From Bradyrhizobium monzae (GTDB lineage Bacteria > Pseudomonadota > Alphaproteobacteria > Rhizobiales > Xanthobacteraceae), in assembly GCF_021458635.1 (NCBI RefSeq), contig NZ_JAIRDQ010000005.1, positions 62,001 through 126,000 of the forward strand: a stretch of DNA of 64,000 nucleotides, read 5' to 3'. Below, in pieces: positions 17,262-25,068 of the stretch (its first letter is position 1; each line of letters begins with the position of its first letter). The notes under the pieces are model-generated. The model was not told the DNA's origin and did not search any database. It saw only the letters and a list, made by a program, of their open reading frames with translations. A program made the translations under genes and the position numbers.

Positions 17262-18581
17262 TTACGGCAGCTTCAACGACGTCTCCGCATTGTACGGCTT
17301 GAGCGTCTCGTCCGCGGCCTTCTGGGCGGCGACGAGCGCTTCCTTCGCCTGCTTCTTGCCGTTGAGGACCAGCATCACCTCGTCCTCGAGGTTCTTGCGC
17401 ACAGGCACGGTCTTGTAGGTCGCAAACCAGGGTTTTGCGACGTCGAGCTGCTCGACGGCGGTCTTGGCGTCCGGGTTCTTGTTGAGGAAGTCGACCATGT
17501 CGGGCGTCTTGTAGGCGGCCATGTTGGGCGCGAAGTAGCCCGTCGCACGGCTCCACCAGGCGCTCTTCTCGGGCGAGGTCATCCACTTGATCAGCGTCCA
17601 GGCAGCCTTTTGCTTGTCGGCTTCCACGCCCGCTGGAATGATCAGCGAAGCGCCGCCAATCGGCACGGCGTTGCGGACGTTGCGCGGGATGAAGGCGACC
17701 TTGTAGTTGAACTTGGCGTTCTCGCGCACGTAAGTGAGCGAGCCGGTCGACAGCATCATCATCGCGGCGTTGCCGGAGATGAAGGAGGTGCTGACGGCAG
17801 GGCCGGGCGTGGCACCGGGCGGGTGGACCTTGTGCTTGCTCACGAGGTCGCTCCACCAGGTCAACGCGCCGAGCATCGAGGGTGTGTCGTAATAGACCTC
17901 ACCGCCGAACTCCTCGTTGTAGTAGCGCCCGCCATTGGTCATGGTGAGCGTTTCCATCATCCAGCCGCAATAGTCATAGGCGCAGGGGATCGCGATGCCC
18001 CATTGGGTCACCTTGTCGCCCTCGCGCTTGGTGAGCTTCTTGGCCCAGTCGGTGAGCTCTGCCCAGGTCTGCGGCGGCTTGCTGGGATCGAGGCCGGCTT
18101 CCTTGGCCTTGTCGGCATTGATGTAGAGCAGCGGTGTCGAATTGTGGAAGGGCACGCCGTAGACCGAGCGGTCGATCACCGCGTTGCCTTGCAGTGCCGG
18201 GAAGAACTGGCCCAAAAACTTGTCTTTGGTGCTGCCGTCGGCGGCGATCAGGCTGTCGAGATTGGTGAGCTCGTTCTCGATCTGCATGTCGAGCAGGAAG
18301 TTGGCCGACATGATCACGGCGGCCGGCGGCTTGCCGGCCTTGATCGAGGCGCGCGTCTTGATCAGCGTGTCGTCGTACGAGCCGGTGTAGACGGCGGTCG
18401 CCTTGATGTCGGGATGACCCTCGTTGAACTCCTTGATCAACGTGCCCATGTCGCGGGCGAGCTTGCCGTCGACGGGCACGGGGAAGAACAGGTCGATCTC
18501 GGTCGGACCTTGGGCCATCGCCGGGAAGACAAAGGCACTTGCCATGGCGAGGCCGAGCATGAGCCTGCGGGAGAACAGCAT
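17262..18581 (-). CDS. ABC transporter substrate-binding protein (UgpB-like)
   Basis: A 439-aa extracellular sugar-type binding protein. A signal peptide (LFSRRLMLGLAMASAFVFPAMA) is followed by the binding domain starting TEIDLFFPVPVDGKLARDMG. The region NGGRYYNEEFGGEVYYD and FISGNAAMMMLSTG are typical of family 1 binding proteins, closest in appearance to UgpB for glycerol-3-phosphate or glycerophosphodiesters. The start at 18581 has AGGAG eight bases upstream. It is the last gene of a four-gene operon (phosphodiesterase, two permeases, binding protein). Substrate inferred from the phosphodiesterase linkage. Confidence 0.9.
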   Translation of the reverse strand: MLFSRRLMLGLAMASAFVFPAMAQGPTEIDLFFPVPVDGKLARDMGTLIKEFNEGHPDIKATAVYTGSYDDTLIKTRASIKAGKPPAAVIMSANFLLDMQIENELTNLDSLIAADGSTKDKFLGQFFPALQGNAVIDRSVYGVPFHNSTPLLYINADKAKEAGLDPSKPPQTWAELTDWAKKLTKREGDKVTQWGIAIPCAYDYCGWMMETLTMTNGGRYYNEEFGGEVYYDTPSMLGALTWWSDLVSKHKVHPPGATPGPAVSTSFISGNAAMMMLSTGSLTYVRENAKFNYKVAFIPRNVRNAVPIGGASLIIPAGVEADKQKAAWTLIKWMTSPEKSAWWSRATGYFAPNMAAYKTPDMVDFLNKNPDAKTAVEQLDVAKPWFATYKTVPVRKNLEDEVMLVLNGKKQAKEALVAAQKAADETLKPYNAETSLKLP

Positions 18582-18592
18582 CGAGAAATCTC

Positions 18593-19462
18593 CTATTTGA
18601 TGCCTGAGGTGATGAAAGAGCTGATGAAACGCTTCTGGAAAACGAGAAAGGTGATGAGCAGCGGCGCGATCACCATCAGCGTGCCTGCGGCGATGGTGCC
18701 CCAGGCCTGCGTGCCTTCCGCGGTTGCGGTGAAGACGGAGAGGCCAACCGTGAGCGGCCGCTTGTCCGGCGAATTGATCACCATCAGCGGCCACAGGAAG
18801 TCGTTCCAGTGGCTGGTGACGGAGATGATGGCGAAGGCGGAGAAGCTCGGGATCGACAGCGGCACATAGATGTGGCGGATGCGCTGGATCAGGCTGGCGC
18901 CGTCGATCAGGGCGGCGTCTTCCAGCTCGGTCGGAATCGCCTCGAACGCCTGGCGCATCAGGAAGGTGCCGAAGGCCGAGGCGAAGAACGGCATCATCAC
19001 GCCGGCGAGCGTATCGTAGAGGCCGAACTGAGCGATGATCCGCAGGTTCGGCACGATCAGCAGCACCGGCACCAGCATCAGCTGCATCAGGAATAGATAG
19101 AAGATCGGCGACTTTCCCGCGAAATCGAGCCGCGCAAAGGCGAAACCCGCGAGCGTGATGGTGAAGAACTGCACCAGCAGAATGCCGGTGCAGATGATCG
19201 TGGTGTTGAGGAAATAGCGCGGAAAGTCGCCGATCTCCCAGGCGTCCCTGATGTTGTCGAGCGTGGGCTTGAGGCTCGGCATCAGCTCGGCCATCAAATT
19301 GATGCCGTCGGACGCCGGGCGCAGCGTTGCCACGCCCATCCACAGGAACGGGATCAACCAGGCCAGCGCGAGCAGCACGGTCAACGCGAAGCCGAGTTTT
19401 GGCGTGATCTCGTTGCGGGTGGCGAGCGGGGCGTCTCTGGTGAGGGCGTCGATCAGCTTCAT
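18593..19462 (-). CDS. ABC transporter permease (UgpE-like)
   Basis: A 289-aa inner-membrane permease of the MalG/UgpE family with about six transmembrane segments. The cytoplasmic EAA loop contacting the ATPase is seen as EAIPTELEDAALIDGASLIQ near residues 187-206. It starts inside the end of the preceding permease gene (4-base overlap ATGA) and is followed 11 bases later by the binding-protein gene. It forms the second half of the translocation channel for the importer. Confidence 0.93.
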   Translation of the reverse strand: MKLIDALTRDAPLATRNEITPKLGFALTVLLALAWLIPFLWMGVATLRPASDGINLMAELMPSLKPTLDNIRDAWEIGDFPRYFLNTTIICTGILLVQFFTITLAGFAFARLDFAGKSPIFYLFLMQLMLVPVLLIVPNLRIIAQFGLYDTLAGVMMPFFASAFGTFLMRQAFEAIPTELEDAALIDGASLIQRIRHIYVPLSIPSFSAFAIISVTSHWNDFLWPLMVINSPDKRPLTVGLSVFTATAEGTQAWGTIAAGTLMVIAPLLITFLVFQKRFISSFITSGIK

Positions 19463-20409
19463 GCGCCGCCCTCGCGGTTCGCCATGGTGCGGAACGAGAG
19501 CGCGGTGAGGGCCATCAAGGCGGCGAGCGTCAGCAGCGTTGCCGCCGAAGCCATGCCGATGTCGTAATGCTCGACCGCCTGCTGGTAGATGTAGAACAGC
19601 ACGAGATTGGTGGCGTTCGACGGTCCGCCCTTGGTCATGACGAAGACGTGGTCGACCTGCGTCACCGCGTTCAGCGTCGCGATCACGATGACGAACAGGA
19701 AGGTGGGCTTGAGCTCCGGCAGAATGATGTAGCGCAGCCTCTGATACGGACCGGCGCCGTCGAGATGGGCGGCTTCCATCACGTCCCCGGGCACGGCCTG
19801 GAGGCCGGCGAGGAAGAACAGCATGTAATAGCCCGCGTTCTTCCAGATCGTGATGATCATGATCGCGTAGAGCGCGATATCGGGATCGCCGAGCCAGTTC
19901 GGCACCACCGGCAGCAGCCGGCCGATGTAGTAATCGAGCAGGCCGACATTGGGCAGGAAGATGAAGAGAAACAACGCGGATGCCGCGACCATCGGGATCA
20001 GCACCGGCAGGAACAGCGCGGCGCGCAGCGCGCTGGTCACGGCATTGGTGCGCGCCAGCGCCAGCGCGAACAGCAGCGCCAGCCCGATGCTCGGGACGGC
20101 GGTGCCGACGGCGTAGATGAGGTTGTTGACGACAGCGCCGGTGAAGGCGGGGTCCGCCAGCACCGCGGCGATATTGTCGAGGCCGACGAAGCGCAGCGGC
20201 GCTTTCGGCGTGGCGCGCTGATACAGCGCGTCGATCAGCACGCGCCCCATCGCGCCATAGGTGAACAGCGCGAGGAAGATCAGCGAAGGCAGCAACAGCA
20301 GATAGGCCGGCAGCGAGGCTTTGAGGCGGGCCGAAAACCGCGCCACGATGTGAGAGCGCGGCGACACAACAGCCGCGACCGGGAGCGCCGCGGGTTCTGC
20401 GAGGCTCAT
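19459..20409 (-). CDS. ABC transporter permease (UgpA-like)
   Basis: A 316-aa permease of the MalF/UgpA family. Hydrophobic helices include LPAYLLLLPSLIFLALFTYG and SALRAALFLPVLIPMVAASA; the EAA-type loop is AVPGDVMEAAHLDGAGPYQRL near residue 217. The start at 20409 (MSLAEPA) lies one base after the stop of the phosphodiesterase gene, showing tight coupling. A start nine codons upstream is possible but would overlap that gene. No ATP-binding subunit is encoded in this operon. Confidence 0.92.
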   Translation of the reverse strand: MSLAEPAALPVAAVVSPRSHIVARFSARLKASLPAYLLLLPSLIFLALFTYGAMGRVLIDALYQRATPKAPLRFVGLDNIAAVLADPAFTGAVVNNLIYAVGTAVPSIGLALLFALALARTNAVTSALRAALFLPVLIPMVAASALFLFIFLPNVGLLDYYIGRLLPVVPNWLGDPDIALYAIMIITIWKNAGYYMLFFLAGLQAVPGDVMEAAHLDGAGPYQRLRYIILPELKPTFLFVIVIATLNAVTQVDHVFVMTKGGPSNATNLVLFYIYQQAVEHYDIGMASAATLLTLAALMALTALSFRTMANREGGA

Positions 20410-20410
20410 C

Positions 20411-21259
20411 TCACCGCGCCGCGAAGTTGAGCGCATAGTCGCGGCCGTCCACCCCCGCAGGGGGCTCGAAGGGAAAGCGCAGACTGGTGTCGAGGAAGTC
20501 GTGGCTGTGCACGACGAGGTTTTGATCGTCGATCAGCACGACGCCGTAGGCCGGTGGCTCGTGGCTTGCCAGATGCGGCGCACTGGCGTCGAGCTCGAAC
20601 CAGACCTGGTGGTTGGTGCCGCGCAGGGTCGAGAACGGGATCTTGCCGTAGCTGCCGAAGATCGGACGGTGCACGTGGCCGAAGAAGAGATGTCGGATGC
20701 GCGAACGATAAGGCGCGATCACCTCGGCAAATTCGGCGCTCTGCTTCAGCGCGATCTCGTCCATGGCGTGCACGCCGACCGGGAAGGGCGGATGGTGCAT
20801 GAACACGACGAACGGCGTCTCAGGGGACGCGGCGGCCAGCGTCTTCGCCAGCCAGTCGAAGCGCCTGGCGCACATTTCGCCGGCATGGCTGGTCTCGTCC
20901 AGCGTATCCAGAAACACGAACAGGCCGTGCTCGGTGGTGCGGGTGCCCTGCACAAAACCGTTGGGATCGCGCGGCGCGGCCTTCAGGCCGTCGAGACAGG
21001 CCACGCGCTTGTCGTGGTTGCCGACCATGGCGATGTACGGCATTTTCAGCGCGGCCATCGCCACGGCGAAATTGGCGTAGGATTCAGCCTCGCCCCAATG
21101 GGTGAGGTCGCCGGTCACGACCGCGAAGGCGGCGTCCGACTGGTGCTTGTTGATGTCGGCAATCGCCGCATCCAGCCGCGCGCGCGGGTCGAGCCCATAG
21201 AGCTTCAGCCCGGGGTTCGCGAGATGCGTGTCGGTGATGTGGATGAATTTGAACGGCAT
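20411..21259 (-). CDS. Class III metallophosphodiesterase (GpdQ-like)
   Basis: A 282-aa calcineurin-like phosphoesterase. All metal-binding motifs are present: HITDTHL (D-x-H), VVTGDLTHWG (GDxxxxG), VGNHDKR (GNHD), FMHHPPFPVG and FFGHVHRPI (GHxH). This combination is that of the GpdQ/Icc group, enzymes that cleave glycerophosphodiesters or cyclic nucleotides. ATG 21259 is chosen because the motif-bearing strand begins at once (PFKFIHITDTHL). As first gene of an operon with a Ugp-like importer, hydrolysis of an imported glycerophosphodiester is the most likely role; this is inference. Confidence 0.88.
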   Translation of the reverse strand: MPFKFIHITDTHLANPGLKLYGLDPRARLDAAIADINKHQSDAAFAVVTGDLTHWGEAESYANFAVAMAALKMPYIAMVGNHDKRVACLDGLKAAPRDPNGFVQGTRTTEHGLFVFLDTLDETSHAGEMCARRFDWLAKTLAAASPETPFVVFMHHPPFPVGVHAMDEIALKQSAEFAEVIAPYRSRIRHLFFGHVHRPIFGSYGKIPFSTLRGTNHQVWFELDASAPHLASHEPPAYGVVLIDDQNLVVHSHDFLDTSLRFPFEPPAGVDGRDYALNFAAR

Positions 21260-21394
21260 GGCGCGCTTGTCAGGATCGTTGGAGGATGGGCGCCTCCGGC
21301 AAGACGGCCCTGACAGGCCGTTAGAGCGCGTGTGTTTCAGTTTGATGACAGCGGTTCCCGATCGCGGGACGTGTCCACAGCGCCGCGATGCGCA

Positions 21395-21424
21395 GGGTGG
21401 ATCAGCCCAAGGCGTAATCCACCG
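21395..21424. repeat. Short intergenic inverted repeat (GGTGGAT...ATCCACC)
   Basis: GGTGGAT (21396-21402) and ATCCACC (21417-21423) form a hairpin with GGCGTA just before the right arm. It sits in the 204-base spacer between the phosphodiesterase and selO genes; the rest of that spacer shows no gene. It resembles a dispersed repeat type common in bradyrhizobial intergenic DNA, from memory and not verified. Confidence 0.5.
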
Positions 21425-21463
21425 CATAAGCCGATTAGAAGTAGTGGAGGGGAAAGACCTGCC

Positions 21464-22939
21464 TTACGTCCCGCAGAACGTCTGCAGCACCCGCTGGTCC
21501 GGCAGCGGCGGATCGGCGTAGGCCGGATACTCCGGCTGGTCCGCGTACGGCTTCGCGAGCACCTTCACCAGTTCCTCGAACGGCGCGTAATTGTCATCGT
21601 TCACCGCGGCCTGGATCACGGCCTCGACGCGGTGGTTGCGCGGGATGAAGACGGGATTGACGGCGTGCATCGCCGCTTGTCGCTCAGTCGCGCTCTGCGG
21701 CTCCAGGGCGATGCGCTCGCGCCAGCGCTTCGCCCACTCATCAAATGCGGCGGGGTCCATGAACTGGGCGCGCGCGTCGTTCGCTGCCGGATCGCCTGCG
21801 GCATCGCCGAGCTTGCGGAAAGTGAGAGTGAAGTCGGCCTGGTTCTTGGCCATGGCATCGAGCAGATCTTGGATCAGCGCCTCGTCGCCCTCACGCTCCG
21901 TGAACAGGCCGACCTTTTTGCGTAGGCCGGCCTGATAGGCCGCGCTGAACGTCTCGCTGAAGGCGCCGAGAATGTCCTGGGCTTCCGCGATCGCCTTCTC
22001 CTGCTCGTCTCCGAACAGCGGCAGCAGGCATTCGGCCAGCCGCGTCAGATTCCACAGCGCGATGCGCGGCTGGTTGGCGTAGGCGTAGCGGCCCATCTCG
22101 TCGATCGACGAAAACACCTGCGAAGGGTTGTAGGCGTCCATGAAGGCACAGGGGCCGTAGTCGATGGTCTCGCCGGAAATGGAAGAGTTGTCGGTGTTCA
22201 TCACGCCGTGGATGAAGCCGACCAACAGCCAGCGCGCGATCAGCTCGGCCTGGCGTGCGACGACGCCGGCGAGCAGGGCGTGATAGGGCCGCTCGGCGTG
22301 AAGCAGGTCCGGATAGTGCCGCGTGATGACATGGTCGGCGAGCCGCCGGATCGCGTCGGTGTCGCGGCGGACCGCAAAGAACTGGAAGGTGCCGACGCGG
22401 ATGTGACTCGCGGCGACGCGCGTCAGCACGGCACCGGGGAGCACGGTCTCGCGGATCACGGGCTCGCCGGTGATGACGGCCGCAAGCGAACGCGTGGTCG
22501 GAATGCCGAGCGCGAACATGGCTTCGCTGACGATATATTCGCGTAAGACCGGGCCGAGCGCGGCGCGGCCGTCGCCGCGGCGGGAGAACGGGGTGGGGCC
22601 CGAGCCCTTGAGCTGGATGTCGCGGCGCACGCCGTCTCTGTCGATGACTTCGCCGAGCAGGATCGCCCGTCCGTCGCCGAGCTGGGGCACGAATTGCCCG
22701 AACTGGTGGCCGGCATAGGCCATGGCGATGGGATCGGCCCCCGCTGGAACCGTCTTTCCGGCCAGGATCTCGGCGCCCTCCGCCGTCTCCAGCAGGTCAG
22801 GATCGAGCCCGAGCTGGACCGCCAGCGGCCGGTTCAGCTTGATCAACCGGGGCGCGGATACCGGGGTCGGCGCGACGCGGGCAAAGAAGCTGTCCGGCAG
22901 TGCCGAATACGAGTTCTGGAAGGGGAAATGGACTGTCAT
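21464..22939 (-). CDS. selO: SelO family protein adenylyltransferase (YdiU)
   Basis: A 491-aa SelO/YdiU pseudokinase that transfers AMP from ATP to Ser/Thr/Tyr of target proteins, linked to redox stress. The nucleotide-binding segment DIQLKGSGPTPFSRRGDGRA (lysine near residue 114) and AALGPVLREYIVSEAM follow the family. The metal/catalytic motifs are seen as GVMNTDNSSISGETIDYGPC (Asn and Asp near residues 250-262). The protein ends FCGT, retaining a C-terminal cysteine in place of the selenocysteine of eukaryotic homologues. The start at 22939 gives the usual N-terminus FPFQNSYSALPDSFFARV. It is divergent from aspS. Confidence 0.95.
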   Translation of the reverse strand: MTVHFPFQNSYSALPDSFFARVAPTPVSAPRLIKLNRPLAVQLGLDPDLLETAEGAEILAGKTVPAGADPIAMAYAGHQFGQFVPQLGDGRAILLGEVIDRDGVRRDIQLKGSGPTPFSRRGDGRAALGPVLREYIVSEAMFALGIPTTRSLAAVITGEPVIRETVLPGAVLTRVAASHIRVGTFQFFAVRRDTDAIRRLADHVITRHYPDLLHAERPYHALLAGVVARQAELIARWLLVGFIHGVMNTDNSSISGETIDYGPCAFMDAYNPSQVFSSIDEMGRYAYANQPRIALWNLTRLAECLLPLFGDEQEKAIAEAQDILGAFSETFSAAYQAGLRKKVGLFTEREGDEALIQDLLDAMAKNQADFTLTFRKLGDAAGDPAANDARAQFMDPAAFDEWAKRWRERIALEPQSATERQAAMHAVNPVFIPRNHRVEAVIQAAVNDDNYAPFEELVKVLAKPYADQPEYPAYADPPLPDQRVLQTFCGT

Positions 22940-23135
22940 GGCCTCAAGATAGGCCTCGAATGCTGATCGGCAAAGGCTCGGGCCCGGATTGGCCAAAAAT
23001 GGGGCTTCCGACCCCAAAACAGGCCGTTCCCTTGGTTGCCGCCTTGGTTCTCCCGAGGTAAACCCTGCCGCAACTTCGGACCGGCCATGACAGGCCGTCC
23101 GATTCGAACCCTCCGACATCATTTTTGGGACGACC

Positions 23136-24908
23136 ATGCATCGGTACCGGTCACATACATGCGGCGCGCTCCGCGAGAGCAACATCGGCGAGACAGTTCG
23201 CCTCTCGGGCTGGGTCCATCGCGTGCGCGACCATGGCGGCGTGCTGTTCATCGATTTGCGCGACCATTACGGCCTGACCCAGTGCGTGGTTGACCCGGAC
23301 TCGCCGGCATTCGCCCAGGCCGAGAAGCTGCGCTCGGAATTCGTGGTCAAGATGGACGGCAAGGTTCGCCGCCGTCCCGAAGGCACCGACAATGACGATC
23401 TGCCGACCGGCAAGATCGAGATCTATGTCAGCGAGATCGAGGTGCTGGGTCCGGCCGGCGATTTGCCGCTGCCGGTGTTCGGCGATCAGGAATATCCCGA
23501 AGACATCCGCCTGAAGTACCGCTTCCTCGACTTGCGCCGTGAAAAGCTGCACCAGAACATCATGACGCGCGTCGAGATCATCAAGTCGATGCGCCGGCGC
23601 ATGGAGGGGCAGGGTTTCTTCGAGTTCAACACGCCGATCCTGACGGCGTCCTCGCCGGAAGGCGCGCGCGACTTCCTGGTGCCGTCCCGCATCCATCCCG
23701 GAAAATTCTACGCGCTGCCGCAGGCGCCGCAGCAGTACAAGCAGCTCTTGATGATGTCGGGCTTCGACCGCTACTTCCAGATCGCGCCCTGCTTCCGCGA
23801 CGAGGACCCGCGCGCCGACCGTCTGCCCGGTGAGTTCTACCAGCTCGACGTCGAGATGAGCTTTGTCACGCAGGAAGACGTGTTCGCGGCGATGGAGCCC
23901 GTGATCACCGGCGTGTTTGAGGAGTTCGCCAAGGGCAAGCCGGTGAGCAAGAACTGGCGCCGGATTCCGTTCGCCGAGGCGCTGCGCAAATACGGCAGCG
24001 ACAAGCCGGACCTGCGCAACCCCATCGAGATGCGGGACGTCTCCGAGCATTTCCGCGGCTCCGGCTTCAAGGTCTTTGCGCGCATGCTCGAAGACCCCAA
24101 GAACCAGGTCTGGGCGATCCCGGCGACCGGCGGCGGCAGCCGCGCGTTCTGCGACCGCATGAACTCGTGGGCGCAGGGCGAAGGCCAGCCCGGCCTCGGC
24201 TACATCATGTGGCGCGAGGGCGGCGAGGGCGCAGGTCCCCTTGCCAACAATATCGGGCCGGAGCGCACCGCTGCGATCCGCACGCAGATCGGCACCAAGG
24301 AGGGCGATGCCGCCTTCTTCGTCGCCGGCGATCCCGACAAGTTCTGGAAGTTTTCAGGTCTTGCCCGCAACAAGGTCGGCGAGGAATTGAACCTCACCGA
24401 CAAGGAGCGGTTCGAGCTCGCCTGGATCGTCGACTTCCCGATGTACGAGTACAACGAGGACGACAAGAAGGTCGACTTCTCGCACAACCCGTTCTCGATG
24501 CCGCAGGGCGGTCTCGATGCGCTCAGGGGGCAGGACCCGCTGACCATCAAGGCGTTCCAGTACGACATCACCTGCAACGGCTACGAGATCGCCTCGGGCG
24601 GCATCCGCAACCACGTGCCGGAAGCGATGGTGAAGGCGTTCGAGATTGCAGGCTACGGCGAGCAGGAAGTGGTCGACCGCTTCGGCGGCATGTACCGCGC
24701 CTTCCAGTACGGCGCACCGCCGCATGGCGGCATGGCCGCCGGCGTCGACCGCATCGTCATGCTGCTCTGTGGCACCAACAATCTGCGCGAGATCTCGCTG
24801 TTCCCGATGAACCAGCAGGCCATGGATCTGCTGATGGGCGCGCCGTCTGATGCGACGACGAAGCAGCTTCGCGAGCTGCATGTGCGGGTGAACCTGCCGC
24901 AGAAGTGA
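23136..24908 (+). CDS. aspS: Aspartyl-tRNA synthetase
   Basis: A 590-aa bacterial-type class II synthetase charging tRNA-Asp, possibly also tRNA-Asn if no AsnRS is encoded. The N-terminal OB-fold contains LSGWVHRVRDHGGVLFIDLRDHYG. Motif 2 is FDRYFQIAPCFRDEDPRADR, and motif 3 is GVDRIVMLLCGTNNLREISLFP. The insertion domain and the flipping-loop region PLANNIGPE are present. The ATG at 23136 has GGGA seven bases upstream. Divergent from selO, convergent with the membrane-anchored hypothetical; a palindromic repeat separates the latter. Confidence 0.98.
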   Translation: MHRYRSHTCGALRESNIGETVRLSGWVHRVRDHGGVLFIDLRDHYGLTQCVVDPDSPAFAQAEKLRSEFVVKMDGKVRRRPEGTDNDDLPTGKIEIYVSEIEVLGPAGDLPLPVFGDQEYPEDIRLKYRFLDLRREKLHQNIMTRVEIIKSMRRRMEGQGFFEFNTPILTASSPEGARDFLVPSRIHPGKFYALPQAPQQYKQLLMMSGFDRYFQIAPCFRDEDPRADRLPGEFYQLDVEMSFVTQEDVFAAMEPVITGVFEEFAKGKPVSKNWRRIPFAEALRKYGSDKPDLRNPIEMRDVSEHFRGSGFKVFARMLEDPKNQVWAIPATGGGSRAFCDRMNSWAQGEGQPGLGYIMWREGGEGAGPLANNIGPERTAAIRTQIGTKEGDAAFFVAGDPDKFWKFSGLARNKVGEELNLTDKERFELAWIVDFPMYEYNEDDKKVDFSHNPFSMPQGGLDALRGQDPLTIKAFQYDITCNGYEIASGGIRNHVPEAMVKAFEIAGYGEQEVVDRFGGMYRAFQYGAPPHGGMAAGVDRIVMLLCGTNNLREISLFPMNQQAMDLLMGAPSDATTKQLRELHVRVNLPQK

Positions 24909-24965
24909 GGGTTTGCCTCTCTCCGCTCTCGCCGAAGGCGGATGCGGAGGGAGGCGTCTCCACAG

Positions 24966-25045
24966 CGTCATTGCGAGCGCAGCGAAGCAATCCAGAGTCC
25001 CTCCGCGGAAAGAGTCTGGATTGCTTCGCTGCGCTCGCAATGACG
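24966..25045. repeat. Large intergenic palindrome, copy 2
   Basis: A perfect 31-base inverted repeat (24966-24996 and 25015-25045), arms beginning CGTCATTGCGAGCGCAGCG and ending GCAATCCAGA, with an 18-base loop. Same family as 12464-12549. Again located between convergent genes (aspS and the hypothetical at 25069), where it could serve as a terminator or be a mobile REP-like element. Confidence 0.93.
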
Positions 25046-25068
25046 GGGAGAGGTCTGTGGGGCGCGTC

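Noticed and set aside
17253..18869. Plus-strand open frame of 538 codons opposite the ABC binding protein
   Set aside because: Shadow of the binding protein and permease; no family features, and it crosses a gene boundary.
17262..19343. Extended minus-strand frame joining the binding protein to sequence overlapping the permease
   Set aside because: The upstream part is out-of-frame shadow of the UgpE-like permease. The signal peptide and AGGAG at 18581 define the true start.
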